Shown here: one piece after another, positions 44,666 to 57,189 of the stretch | How the letters are laid out: the number at the start of each line of letters is the position of its first letter | Position numbering within the stretch: the first letter of the stretch is position 1 | From: Rutstroemia sp. NJR-2017a BVV2 | Taxonomy: Eukaryota > Ascomycota > Leotiomycetes > Helotiales > Rutstroemiaceae | Length of the DNA stretch: 64,000 nucleotides | Assembly (NCBI GenBank): GCA_002946415.1 | Contig: NJPS01000033.1 | Location: 930,001 to 994,000, forward strand | Direction: 5' to 3' | Program-made: the position numbers and the translations under genes | Notes under the pieces: model-generated | Told to the model about the DNA's origin: nothing | Databases searched by the model: none | The model's input: only the letters and a program-made list of their open reading frames with translations

Positions 44666-46050
44666 TATAATATATTAAATATTTTTAATATTTTCGAAAT
44701 TCTTTTTTATTTTTTAATAAAATTATTAATAAATAATTTAATAAAGAATTATAAATATTTTATAATTGTTTTTTATATTTAAATAATAAATAATAAAGAA
44801 AATTATAAATAATATAATATATTATATATTTTTAATTTCTTTGAAAATTTTCATTATTATTTCTTGTAAAATTATTAATAAATAAATTAATAGAAAATTC
44901 CAAATATTTTAAAATTTTTTATTATATTTAAATAATAAATAATAAAGAAAATTATAACTAATATAATATATTAAATATTTTTAATTTCTTTGAAGATTTT
45001 GATTATTATTATTTATAAAATTATTAATAAATAAATTAATAGAAAGTAATAAATATTTTAATAATTTCTATTATATTCAAATAATAAATAATAAAGAAAA
45101 TTATAAATAATATAATATATTAAATATTTTAAACTTATTTGAAAATTTTTATTATAACTTTTAATAAAATTATAATCAAATAAATAATAAATAAATTAAT
45201 AGTAAATAATAAATATTTTATAAATTTTTATTATATTTAAATAATAAATAATATAGAAAATTATAAATAATATAATATATTATATATTTTTGATTTCTTC
45301 GAAAATTTTTATTATTATTTTTGATAAAACTATTAATAATAAAATAATAAATAAATTAATAAAAAATAAAAAATATTTTATAAGTTTTTATTATATTCAA
45401 ATAATAAATAAAAAAGAAAACTATAAATAATTTAATATATAAAATATTTTTAATTTCTTTAAAGTAATTTTTTTTTTTTGGATAAAATTATTAATAAATA
45501 AATTAATAAAGAATTATAAATATTTTATAAATTTCTATTATATTTAAATAACAAATAATACAGAAAACTATAAATAATATAATATATAAAATATTTTTAA
45601 TTTCTTCAAAGTTTTTTATATTTTTTTTGAATAAAATTATTAATAAATAAATTAATAAAGAATTATAAATTTTTTATAAATTTTTATTATATTTAAATAA
45701 CAAATAATATAGAAAATTATAAATATTATAATATATTAAATATTTTTAATTTATTTGAAAATCTTTTATAAAATTATTAATAAATAAACTAATTGAAAAT
45801 TATAAATTTTTTATAAATCTTTATTATATTTAAATAATAAATAATAAAGAAAATTAGAAATAATATAATATATTAAATATTTTTAATTTCTTCGAAAATT
45901 TTTATTATTATTTTTGATAAAATTATAAATTAATAAATAATAAATAAATTAATAGAAAATTATAAATATTTTATACATTTCTATTATATTTAATTAATAA
46001 ATAATCAAGAAAATTATAAATATTATAATATATTAAATATTTATATTTAA
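44666..46050. repeat. AT-rich satellite array, continuation
   Basis: About nine more copies of the roughly 150-bp satellite seen at 29.1-32.4 kb, in the same orientation. The array resumes in register after element B (TATAA then TATATTAAATATTTTT). Units become less regular after about 46,050. Confidence 0.85.
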
Positions 46051-48324
46051 TGAAAAATCTTATTATAATTATTTTAAATAATATATTATTAAAGAATTTT
46101 ATAAAGAATAAATAATTATTTATAAAATTTTATAATATTAAAAAAGAAAATAATAAAGAAAAGAATAAATAATTTAAAATATAAAATTTTTTAAATTTTT
46201 AAATATAAAATAAATAAGAAAATTATAAATAATATAATAAATTAAATATTTTATTTTTTTTAAAAAATATTTTTTTATATTTTTATTATTATTTAATACA
46301 AAATATTAATTAATAAATTAAAAAGAAATTATTAATATTTTCTAAATATCTTTTATATTAAATATTAAAAATAATTCAATAAATTAAATATTAAATATAT
46401 TTTTTTATATTTTCTTTATTATTTCAATTAATTTTATATTTTAAAATATTGAAATATTAAAATATTAATAATTCTGAAAAATATATTTATTATTTTATAA
46501 TATATTATAATATTGATAATTAAAAAAATAATAATAAAATATAATTATTTTATAATATTCTATTAAATTAAAATATAATAAAATAAAGAAAATAAAAAAT
46601 AATATAATAAATTTAATTTGGAATAAATTAAATAAATCATTAAATAATTAATTTAAATTAAATAATTTGAATATTTTAAATTTATTAATTAATTATAATA
46701 TAAATAATATAATTGAAATAATCTAATTATAAAAAATAAAAATAAAAATAAAATCAATATATAAAAATAAAAAATAATATAATTAATAATTCTTTTTGAA
46801 AAGATTTTATTAAAATAATTAATTAGATTAAATTCTTTTATAATTAATATTATATATATTAATTAGTAAATTCAAAATAAATAAAATAAAATAAAATAAA
46901 ATAATAAATAAAATATTTTAATATTTTATATTAAATAATTATCTTAGTGAATTTTTTTTGAATAAAATTATTAATTATATTATTTTAAATTTTAAATTTT
47001 TTTATATTTACTTTATTTTTATTTTTTATAAATTTACTTTGTTTTTATCTTTTGTAATTTTATTATTTATATTATAATTAATTAATAAATTTAAAATATT
47101 TCAATTATTTATTTTAAATTAATTATTATATTTCTTCTATATTATTATTATAATTAAATTATATAGAAATTAAAATTAATTATTTATATTAAATAAACTA
47201 AATTATTATATCTAGATAATATATTATATATATTTATAATAATATAAATATTTATAAAATAAAGAATATTTTATAATATAGATATTTATTAAATATATAA
47301 TATTTTATAAAAAAGATCTTTAATAAAATTTTTAAATAAAATTATCTAATATTTTAATAATTCTAATAATTATTATATTAATAAAATTAATAAAATAATA
47401 AAAAATAAAGATTTATATAATTAGATAATATTTTCTTTATATTTAAAGTTTTATATTTAATAATAATTATTATTTACTTATTTATTATTATAATTATAAT
47501 TAATATTTTATATAACTATTATTAATAATAAAGAGAAAACTAATTTAATTAAAATTAATTAAATTATATTATAATTATTTTATATATATTAGAAATATTT
47601 CTTTTCTAAATTATATAGAGATAATTAGAATTAATATATAAAGAATTAATTATAATTATAATAATAAATATTAAATAATAATAATTATTAAAATAAATAA
47701 TTTAATATTAATTAAATTTAGAAATATTATAAATTTCAAATATTATAATATTATTAATATTTAATATAATAAATATAAAGATAATTTAGATAATAAATTT
47801 CTCTAATTAATATATTTTATAAATATCTTTAAAATAAAAAATATTCTGAAAAAATAATATTTATAAAAAAAGTAATTTCTTTAATAAAATTAATAATTAA
47901 TAATTATATAATATTTTATTAGTTTTATTAATTTTATTTAGAAATTAAATGATAGAATTAATAAAAATAATAAAATAATAAAAAATAAAAATTTATATAA
48001 TTAAATAGTTTTCTTTAATATATAGAACTTTATAGTTAATTAATAATTATTACTTATTATTTATTATTATAATTATTTGATTCTCTATATAACTATTTTC
48101 AATAATAAATTTATAATAATATTATTACTTATATTAATTATTAATATTCAAGATTCTAATCACTTTTATATTATTTAGAAGATAAATATTTATAATACTC
48201 GAGAGTATTTACATTTTTAACTTGATAAACAATATAATAGATACTTCAGCGGTCCACACATTATATAATCCCCACCAAGCGGATATTATACAGGTTAGTT
48301 GTATTTCTAATTCTATAATACCAA
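46051..48324. other. AT-rich desert with a decayed dispersed repeat
   Basis: Over 85% A/T by eye with no open frame of note. The segment 46,300-46,940 recurs at 52,790-53,370 (listed separately). From about 48,240 the base composition returns to normal and leads to the membrane protein gene's stop codon. Confidence 0.7.
46300..46940 (+). repeat. decayed dispersed repeat, copy 1
   Basis: It matches 52,790-53,370 over most of its length in the same orientation (for example AAATAATATAATAAATTTAA and TTAATATTATATATATTAAT). Part of it, 46,611-46,890, also matches 57,738-58,022, where many A/T positions are C or G. It is therefore the transition-mutated form of the same ancestor. Confidence 0.7.
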
Positions 48325-49920
48325 TCACCCAATATGTGGGAACCAACCCGGCCATTGAATAGTATTATATGCACCCTGTGGCAGCAACCTCAACTGCGTC
48401 AAGTCCGCTACGTAAAGATACATTCTCGCAACACAATACGTGAATGCACACAAATACATGCTCAACTGTGCTTTGAAACTAAGATCCAGAAATGGATCAT
48501 TGGTCTTCGAATTGTTCCTGACCTTCGCTTTTGCTCGGTGCCACCACTGAAAGCTCGTGGCCTTGTATATAATTCTTCTGAGTCGAGAAATGTCATCTGG
48601 TATATTGGACCACGCTTCTTGCCTTGCTGCATGCCGCTTTTCCCAACCCTCCCGTCTGGCTCTTCGTTGATCGTCAGACTCAGAACACCATAATAGAACG
48701 ATTGTAAAATATATAATGATACTTGCAGCAAGCATAACACTTGCGGTACGCCATAGTGTCTGTTCAATGTGTGTGGGAAACGTCTCATTCCAAGATGACA
48801 AGAAAATGACTGCATAGCCTACAGCCACAAATAAAAAAGCAAGCATATAATTCCCATGCACTCCGAACCAGTACGTATTTTCGATTCTGCTGATATAAAC
48901 GCCGTTGCCCGCTTCAGCAGCGTATTCGACAAATAGGACTTTCTCAATTCGCATCCAGCGGAGGATGTTAATCCAGTGTTGCCAGAATCGCGACCAATGC
49001 CATTCTTGACGCGGAACGACACAGTCTAAGGGCGTATGGTCATATACGGTCGGTATAGCACCGTCTTGAATCTCCTCCATAGTAAACGGAGATTCGAGAA
49101 TTATCGATGTAGTGACGTCTGCAGGCTTGTTCCACCAACAAATAGATGTGCCCAAGGCACAGAACATAAATGCCACAGTTGTAATCTCCAATCCTGAAAC
49201 CGGTAGGTGTTCTATCAGTCGTGTAATGAAGTTGATCACGAACCAAGTTGTCTGAATCAATGTAATGGCCCGAAGGATACCATCACTCTTGTTTCGATCC
49301 TTGATAGTTTTCTTTATCTCTTCTGGTGAGTCAAGGGTGATGCGGTTTTTTTTGACAAGGTACAGCAACTGCCTAGCATTCAAAGGCACGACGGTTTCCG
49401 AGTTTGCTGGTTTGAGAACGAAGCCTCCGGCATTTGAGAAGAAAGCATGGGTCATTTCCCACTCTCCGATCTGAGCATCTTTGAAATCTTTCACGGATTG
49501 CTTGGCTGATGCCCATTGTCCGAGGGCAGCTTGGAGTATAAACTCAGGGCCGAGGAAGCCAAGGGCTGTAAGCCAAGTTCGTCGGCAGATACTCTGTACA
49601 AGAGTCTCGTCGGGGTCTGGGATGTTTAGACAGAGTATTGACCAGGAACATAGGATCATGACAGATATACAATTCCAGAGTATATCGAGACTGCCTCGTC
49701 CGTTGGGAGATTGGGTCCATCCGGAACTGCCGCTGGCGCTGGTGATGTTTGAATTCGCAGCCTTGGAACTAGGTATTGGTTTCTCCCCGATCGACAGGCC
49801 ATCATCATGGAAAATGTGCGTTGTAGGTAAACAATTATGTATATTATAAAAAATGAAAAGAGTGAAAATGATTGCCGATAAGTGAGTTCCATACCACAAC
49901 ATGATTAAATATCGATACAA
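48325..49920 (-). CDS. multi-pass membrane protein of unknown function
   Basis: A single 531-aa frame. It starts MYRYLIMLWYGTHLSAI with a hydrophobic signal-like segment, then has a Ser/Gly-rich lumenal stretch, the block NGRGSLDILWNCISVMILCS, and several further hydrophobic segments (near residues 216-236, 246-266, 363-383, 397-417 and 485-505). Conserved-looking features are WLTALGFLGPEFILQAALGQW, EWEMTHAFFSNAGGFVL and the C-terminus QWPGWFPHIG. This pattern is familiar from large families of uncharacterised fungal integral membrane proteins, usually annotated only as hypothetical. The frame and ends look complete despite lying between two AT deserts. It is divergent from the methyltransferase gene. 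I assign no function. Confidence 0.8.
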   Translation of the reverse strand: MYRYLIMLWYGTHLSAIIFTLFIFYNIHNCLPTTHIFHDDGLSIGEKPIPSSKAANSNITSASGSSGWTQSPNGRGSLDILWNCISVMILCSWSILCLNIPDPDETLVQSICRRTWLTALGFLGPEFILQAALGQWASAKQSVKDFKDAQIGEWEMTHAFFSNAGGFVLKPANSETVVPLNARQLLYLVKKNRITLDSPEEIKKTIKDRNKSDGILRAITLIQTTWFVINFITRLIEHLPVSGLEITTVAFMFCALGTSICWWNKPADVTTSIILESPFTMEEIQDGAIPTVYDHTPLDCVVPRQEWHWSRFWQHWINILRWMRIEKVLFVEYAAEAGNGVYISRIENTYWFGVHGNYMLAFLFVAVGYAVIFLSSWNETFPTHIEQTLWRTASVMLAASIIIYFTIVLLWCSESDDQRRARREGWEKRHAARQEAWSNIPDDISRLRRIIYKATSFQWWHRAKAKVRNNSKTNDPFLDLSFKAQLSMYLCAFTYCVARMYLYVADLTQLRLLPQGAYNTIQWPGWFPHIG

Positions 49921-50609
49921 ACACCACGTATTATTGTAATACCTTTAGCAAACCATTCAACTACGTAAGAACAAGATATATAACTGTATCATCGCAAGCC
50001 TTTCAATTTGTCCAAACCCGGGGCGGAATGGTCATACACACACCAAAACTGATTCTAACAGTTAGCATGTTATATGCGGCGCAGGTATCGAAGTTCGGCA
50101 AATCAGAATCAATTCCATAAGCCAAAATAAGGGAAACCCATGTAGGTACTACCTAAAGCTCCCCTCACCAACTTGACAAAAGGTGGTAGCATCCATTCAC
50201 TCGTATCAGGACTTGTTTCGAGTTTATGATAGTTACACCAAGGCAACCCTTTAAATTCGATTTGCAAGGCCAATGATGATACATCCAGCGGCTTTGAGAG
50301 GTGTTCTGGCAGCTCGCCGACGTTGAGGTTACATTATTAACCAACATCTCCCTTCGCTGATTGGCTGTCTGTACGAGGCGCATATCAATGCCCAGGCCCA
50401 GGATAAATACAGTACTGCCTCGGGACACCGCCTTACAAGTTCATATATTCTATTAAAGATTTGTAAACATATTGAGTATTCAGTTTATCAAATTTATCGC
50501 TTGCGTATAATTTCAAACAACTGATTTTGCGTTCTGTTCTGAATCCGAAATACGAGTGTCTATTACTATCCTTTTATTTCGTTTCATTTATTTTACTGCT
50601 GAATTCACT
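49921..50609. promoter_or_regulatory. shared upstream region of the membrane protein and methyltransferase genes
   Basis: About 690 bp separate two divergent start codons in an otherwise isolated pair, so both promoters lie here. It contains a GC-rich island CCCGGGGCGGAATGG near 50,018-50,032. No repeats or other genes were found. Confidence 0.5.
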
Positions 50610-51533
50610 ATGGCAATTGATTCAGACTTCGACGAGTCGGCACCCCTCATCAACAAGAACGAGGCTCTGCAGGACTACTACTACGCACTCGAATCTCGCA
50701 TTGGTTATGGAATTGTCCTTGGTGGTACTCGACACTTTGGCTACTATGAACAAGGCACCTATAATCCTTTCCCTATCGGAGCTGCTTTGCGCCGAATGGA
50801 AGACCGCCTTGCAAAGACTCTGAACCTGCCAGCTGGCTCCCAGGTACTCGACGCGGGGTGCGGAGTCGGTCATGTAGCGCTACGTCTCGCAGAGGCACAT
50901 TTACTACAAGTCCAGGGCATCGACGTCATCGACCACCACATCGTAAAAGCCCGGCGGAATATACAAGCGCGCGGAATGAGTGGGAAGGTCAAAGTTAGAA
51001 AGATGGACTACCACCACCTCGACGCATTCTCAAACAACTCTCTCGACGGCGTATATACCATGGAGACGCTTGTGCATAGCACATCGCCGGAGACTGTTGC
51101 TAGCGAGTTCTACCGTGTTTCGAAACCTGGGGGTCGTGTGGTTCTTTTCGAGTACGAACATAGCGATATGAATGTGGATCCAAAGGGAAGAGCAACGTCA
51201 TGGAGCATAATCAATAAATATGCTGCGATGCCTGCCCATGATCGATTTACTTATGGAACAATCGGTACGATCTTGGAGAAAGCCGGCTTCACCGATGTGA
51301 AGACGGAAGATATCACGATACATATAAAACCGATGGTGTTGTTCTTTTTCTTGTTGGCATATATACCATATCTATTTGTAGTCGCTTTAGGACTCCAAAA
51401 GTATTTTGTAAACACTATGGCTGGCGTGGAGGGCTGGAGAGCGCGACATAGCCTAAAGTATGTTATCGTAAGTGGGACGAAGCCAATGAAAATTGGTGAT
51501 ACTGGCGACAGCGAGGGGAAGAAAGTGAGATGA
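50610..51533 (+). CDS. SAM-dependent methyltransferase, sterol C24-methyltransferase-like
   Basis: A single-exon 307-aa class I methyltransferase. The start MAIDSDFDESAPLIN is chosen over an ATG 54 bp upstream, which would add a hydrophobic segment not normal for the family. SAM-binding motif I is QVLDAGCGVGHVALRLAE (about residues 78-95); motif II/post-I is VQGIDVIDHHIVKARRN; then LDGVYTMETLVHSTSPE and FYRVSKPGGRVVLFEYEH. These resemble Erg6-like and natural-product C-methyltransferases. A hydrophobic stretch near the C-terminus (MVLFFFLLAYIPYLFVVAL) suggests membrane association. The substrate is unknown; it could be a sterol, terpenoid or polyketide product. It lies in a two-gene island within AT-rich DNA. 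Confidence 0.88.
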   Translation: MAIDSDFDESAPLINKNEALQDYYYALESRIGYGIVLGGTRHFGYYEQGTYNPFPIGAALRRMEDRLAKTLNLPAGSQVLDAGCGVGHVALRLAEAHLLQVQGIDVIDHHIVKARRNIQARGMSGKVKVRKMDYHHLDAFSNNSLDGVYTMETLVHSTSPETVASEFYRVSKPGGRVVLFEYEHSDMNVDPKGRATSWSIINKYAAMPAHDRFTYGTIGTILEKAGFTDVKTEDITIHIKPMVLFFFLLAYIPYLFVVALGLQKYFVNTMAGVEGWRARHSLKYVIVSGTKPMKIGDTGDSEGKKVR

Positions 51534-51568
51534 GAGTTTTGAGATGAGAGTTCTGAGATGAGAACTTG
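51527..51568. repeat. 14-bp tandem repeat over the methyltransferase stop codon
   Basis: Three copies: GAGATGAGAGTTTT, GAGATGAGAGTTCT, GAGATGAGAACTTG. The TGA stop (51,531-51,533) is inside the first unit. Confidence 0.85.
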
Positions 51569-52789
51569 AAGATATAGGATATTGTGAAATAGCTATATAA
51601 AAGATATTCAATTGAGAATACCCTCGTTTTCACTTATCCGATTTGATTTTGAATATATAAAAGTCCTCAAATTATATATACTATATTATTTAATATCACG
51701 GAAATTAGTTATAATATTGATAATAAAAAAATTAGAATAATTAATTAATTTAGATAATAACTTATTTTAAATAATATTTTTAAAGAAATTAAAAAAAATT
51801 AAATTTAATAATTTATAATAATTAAGTCGATAATTAAATAAATAAAAAATATTTTTTTCTTATTACAATTTTAAAAAATTTAATTATTATTAATTATCTA
51901 TGAATAATTATTAAAAGATTATTAAATAGAAAAGAAAAAATAAATTCTTTATTTAAAATTATTTAATTAAACTTTTTATTTAAATTATTATAATATTGAT
52001 ATATTATATATTCTATATATAATTAAATTCTTCAAATTTTAAAATTTTCTTAATTTTTTAATATTATAAAAATAAATAATGAAATTAATAAAATTAAATA
52101 TAAATAGATTAAATTAATTAGTTAAACTAATTAATAATCTAATCTAAATAATTATATTTTCCAAATTATAAAAATTATAAGTTATAATTTAGAAATATTA
52201 ATTTGATAGATTATTTTAAAATAAAAATCTTCTTTTTTTCTTTAAATTTGGAAAATATATTAATTATTAATTAAATATAAATATTTATAAAAAGATTATT
52301 AAATAAAAAAAAATCAATTAATTTTATTATCTTAATTTCTTTTTCTATAATATAGTTATAAGATATTTATAATATAATAATTATAAATTCGGATTAATAA
52401 AATTCTTTTATTATATATAATTATTATTATTTTTAATATTTTTATTTATCTTATTTATTTTTTATATAATTATTATATTAGATTAATTTTATTATTTTAT
52501 TTATTCAAGATTATTATATTCAAAAATATTAGTAAAACTAAATTAATTACTAAATCAAATTAGTTAATATAGTATTTTCAATTTTGATGAATTTATTAAA
52601 TTAATAATATCTAGAATTTAATTGATTTTATTAAATCTAAAAAATAAATCAATTAATTTATTATTATTTTATTTACTATATTAACTTTAGTTTAATTTAT
52701 ATTTAGAGAAGATTATAAATATTATATTTAATATAAATAAATATTTTCAGAATATATTAAAATTATTAAAAATATTATTATTATTATTT
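51569..52789. other. AT-rich desert, left part of desert 2
   Basis: After about 90 bp of normal composition downstream of the methyltransferase, the DNA becomes almost pure A/T. I see no satellite unit, coding region or RNA gene. Confidence 0.6.
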
Positions 52790-53370
52790 TATATAAAATA
52801 TTAATTAATAAATTAAAAAGAAATTAATAATATATTCTAAATATCTTTTATATTAAATATAAGAAAATAAAGAATATTAAAAATAATTTAATAAATTAAA
52901 TATTAAAATATTAATAATTCTGAAAAATATATTATAATATTGATAATTAAAAAGTTAATAATAAAATATAATTATTTTATACTTTTCTATTAAAATAAAA
53001 TATATTGAAATAAAGAAAATAAAAAATAATATAATAAATTTAATTTGAAATAAATTAAATAAATAATTAAATAATGAATCTAAAATAAATAATTCGAATA
53101 TTTTAAATTTATTAATTAATTATAATATAAATAATATAATGAAAAAAAAACTAAATAATATAATTATAAAAAATAAGAATAAAATAAATATATAAAAATA
53201 GAAAATAGAAAATAATATAATTAATAATTTTATTTGAAAAGATTTTATTAAAATAATTAATAAAATTAAACCTTTTTATAAATTAATATTATATATATTA
53301 ATTAGTAAATTAGAAATAAATAAAATAAAATAAAAAAATAAATTAAAAATTTTAATATTTTATAAAGAGA
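52790..53370 (+). repeat. decayed dispersed repeat, copy 2
   Basis: Counterpart of 46,300-46,940. The part at about 53,036-53,322 also aligns with 57,738-58,022. With copy 1 it flanks the 48.3-51.5 kb gene island as direct repeats. Confidence 0.7.
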
Positions 53371-56300
53371 ATTTTTATATTTTTTATATTTAAATATAAA
53401 TTATTTTATAATTAATTAAAAAGAAATATAATAATATTTTATAATTTTCTATAGTATAATAATATTAAATAAATAAAAATTTAATAATATTATAATATAT
53501 TATATATTTATATTTCATTTAATTTTATTTATAATTTATATTAATTTTTTATTTAATTAATTAAAAAGAAATTAATAATAATTTATAAATTTTTATTATA
53601 TTTAAAATAAAAATTATAAAGAAAATTATATAAAATATAATATATTAAATATTTATAATTTCTTTTAAAATTTTCTTATTTTATTAAAAATAAATTTCTA
53701 TATTATTAATATAAAGAAAATTAATATAATTTTATAAATTTTTATTATATTTAAATATTAAATAATAATAAAAATAAAAAATAATATAATATATTATATA
53801 TTTATAATTTCTTTAATAATTCGAATTATTATTTTATATAAATTAATAATAAATAAATTAATAGAAAATTATAAATATTTTATAAATTTCTATTATATTT
53901 AAATAATAAATAACAAAGAAAATTATAAATAATATAATATATTAAATATTTTTAATTTCTTCGAAAATTTTTATTATTTTTTTTGATAAAATTATTATTA
54001 AATAAATAATAAATATTTTATAAATTTCTATTATATATAAATAATAAAAAATAAAGAAAATTATAAATAGTATAATATATTATAATTTTTTAATTTCTGC
54101 GAAAATTTTTATTATTTTTTTGATAAAATTATTAATAAATAAATTAATAGAAAATTCTCAATATTTTACAAATTTCTATTATATAAAAATAATAATTAAT
54201 AAAGAAAATTATAAATAATTTAATATATTAAATATTATTAATTTCTTTGAAAATTTTATTTATTAGTTTTTATAAAATTCTAAATAAATAAATTATTAAT
54301 AACTAAATTATTAAAAATTTATAATTTTTCATTAATTTATTTATTAAATATAATGAAAAATTATAAATATTTTAATATATTAAATATTTATATTTAATAA
54401 AATTTATTATTATTATTATTTTTTAAAATATATTAGAAAAGAATATTATAAAAAATAAATAATTATTTATAAATTTTTATAATATTAAAAAAGAAAATTA
54501 GATATAATTTAAAAATATTTATTTTTATTTTATATAAAATCTTTTAAAAAAAGTTAATAATTATAAAATAATAATTTATAAATTTTAATAATATTTAAAT
54601 ATAAAATATTAAAGAAAATTATAAATAATATAATAAATTAAATATTTTATTTTTTTATCTTTTTATTATTATTTAATAAAAAATATTAATTATTAAATTA
54701 TAAAGAAATCAATAATATTCTATAAATTTAATAATATTTAAATATTAAATAAAAAGAAAATTATAAATAATTAAATATATTAAATATTTAATTTTCTTTA
54801 AAAATTTCTATTTATATTTTAAATTAAATTTTTAAAAAGTTCTTTTATATTAAATATAAGAAAATAAAGAAAATTAAAAATAATTTAATAAATTAAATAT
54901 TAAATATATTTCTTTATATTTTCTTTATTATAATAATTAGTTTTTTATTTTATAATATTTAAATATTAATTGATTATTTCTTTATTCTAACTAATTTATA
55001 TATATAATACTAATTATAAAGAAGATTCAATTTTAGATATATTAAAGAAAACCTTTTTGAATAAAAACCTCTAAATATTCTTTCTATTTTCAATTTATTA
55101 TTTATCTTTTTACTATATATTTTGCTTTTTGAAATATTATATTATTTTCCTCTTTTATTTTTCTTATTTTCTTTTTCTAACTCTTTTTATCAATTTCTTC
55201 TCTTAATTATTTGAAAATACTAGCTAATATTATTTATTTGAAAACTATTAATAAATAATATTTTTGATTATTATAATTTTTATATAAATAGAAATAATTC
55301 TTTATACTTTCTAACTACTTTCTAAAAAGAAGAATATTTTTATTTTTAAATTATAGAAAACAAAACTATAGAATAAAGTTAGAATAAATAATTCTAATTA
55401 AGAAATTCAAAATTCGAACTTTATTATAATCTATTTTCTATTTTGCTAGTATTTGAATTCTACTTCTTTATTAATTAACCAAAGTAAAACTTATATATCT
55501 AAATATATCTATCAATATATCTATCTTCTATATTTAAATATTAAATAGATATTTCAATATATTAAATATTAATAATTTTGAAAAATATAATTATAATTTT
55601 ATAATATATTATAATATTAATAATTAAAAAATTAATATTAAAATAAAATTATTTTATAAATTTTTATAATATTGAAATATAAAAAAATAAAGAAAATAAA
55701 AAATAATATAATAAATTTAATATTTTAATTTTTTATATAAAAAATATTTATATTCTTTATAATTCAAAAAAGATTATTTTATAATTAATTTAAATATTGA
55801 TAGTTTTCGAGAATTAATAATAAATTATAGATTTATTAATTTATATTTTCTTAATAACTTTTTTATATATATTTAAAATCTTAATAAAAATAAAATATAA
55901 CTTTCTATATATATAATTTAAATAATTTTATAAATCTATATAAATTAATATTAATAAAAGTTAAAATATATAAAATAATATATTAATTATTTTATTTTAT
56001 AAATTTATATTAAAATAATAAATAAAATAATATATTATATTAAATATTAATTACAATAATAAATAAAATAATATATTATATTAAATTTTAATTAAAAGAA
56101 GATTAATAATATTTTAAAGTTTTCTATTATTTGAATATTTAATATTAAAGAAAATTATAGATATTATAATATATTAAATATTTTTAATTTCTTCAAAAGT
56201 TTTTATTATAATTTCTTATAAAATTATTAATATATAAATTAATAGAAAATTCTAAATATTTTATAAATTTCTATTATATTTAAAAAATATTTAATATATT

Positions 56301-56604
56301 AAATATTTTTAATTTCTCCGAAAGTTTTTATTATTATTTTTGATAAAATTATTAATAAATAAATTAATAGAAAATTATAAAGATTTTATAAATTTTTATT
56401 ATATTTAAATAATAAATAATATAGTAAATTATAAATATTATATTATATTATAAATATTATATTATATTAAATATTTTTAATTTCTTCGAAAAATTTTATT
56501 ATTATTTTTTATAAAATTAATAATAAATAAATTAATAAAAAATTATAAATCTTTAATAAATTCTTATTATATTTAAATATTAAATAATATATAAAATTAT
56601 AAAT
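53371..56604. other. AT-rich desert with scattered satellite units
   Basis: Units of the roughly 150-bp satellite reappear at about 53,830-54,330 and 56,130-56,600. A short further match to the dispersed repeat lies at about 55,540-55,730. A slightly less A/T-biased stretch at 55,010-55,540 has no open frame I can identify. Confidence 0.6.
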
Positions 56605-57133
56605 ATAGAAATAGTTAAAATCTTGAATATTATCGATTGTAATAACTAATAATATTATTATAAAGTTTATTATTAATAATAATTATATAGAGAATCGATT
56701 ATTTATTTATAATAATAAATAAATAAGTAATAATTATTATTAAATACAAAACTCTATATACTAAGAAAATATTATTTAGTTATATAGATTTTTGTTCTCT
56801 ATTATTTTATTAATCTTATTAATTTCTATAATTAGAACTATTAAAATTTAGTAAGATATTATATAATTTCTATCTAAAGTTCTATTAAAGATATCTTTAA
56901 TATTTCGGTTATTATCTTTTTAATAAATATCTTTCTATATAAGATACTATTCCTTCTAGAAATATATTGATAAATATTAATATCTTTCTTATCTCTATAT
57001 TAGAGATATAAATATCTTAACTTCTCTTTAGTATATAATCTTTATTCGAAGATTTATTTTATTAATTCCAAAAAGCTATTTTTTAAATCTAAAGTCTTTA
57101 GATTACTATATAATCTATAGTTATAATATTTAA
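56605..57133 (-). repeat. heavily decayed LTR related to element A
   Basis: From TAGTTAAAATCTTGAA the sequence follows the element A LTR (TATTATTATAAAGTTTATTA; AGAGAATCGATTAT; ACAAAACTCTATATACT) and again at its end (AAATCTAAAGTCTTTAGATT against the LTR's AGCCTAAGGTCCTCAGGCTT). Nearly all differences are toward A or T. It is longer than the 418-bp LTR, so it has gained DNA in its middle. No partner LTR is seen, so it may be a solo LTR. Confidence 0.65.
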
Positions 57134-57189
57134 TTATAAGAGTTATAAATAGTTTACTATAAAGATATTTTCTAATAAAAGATATTAAT

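Noticed and set aside
48334..49849. Plus-strand open frames opposite the membrane protein gene
   Set aside because: They are complements of a 531-codon frame with consistent transmembrane segments and have no features of their own.
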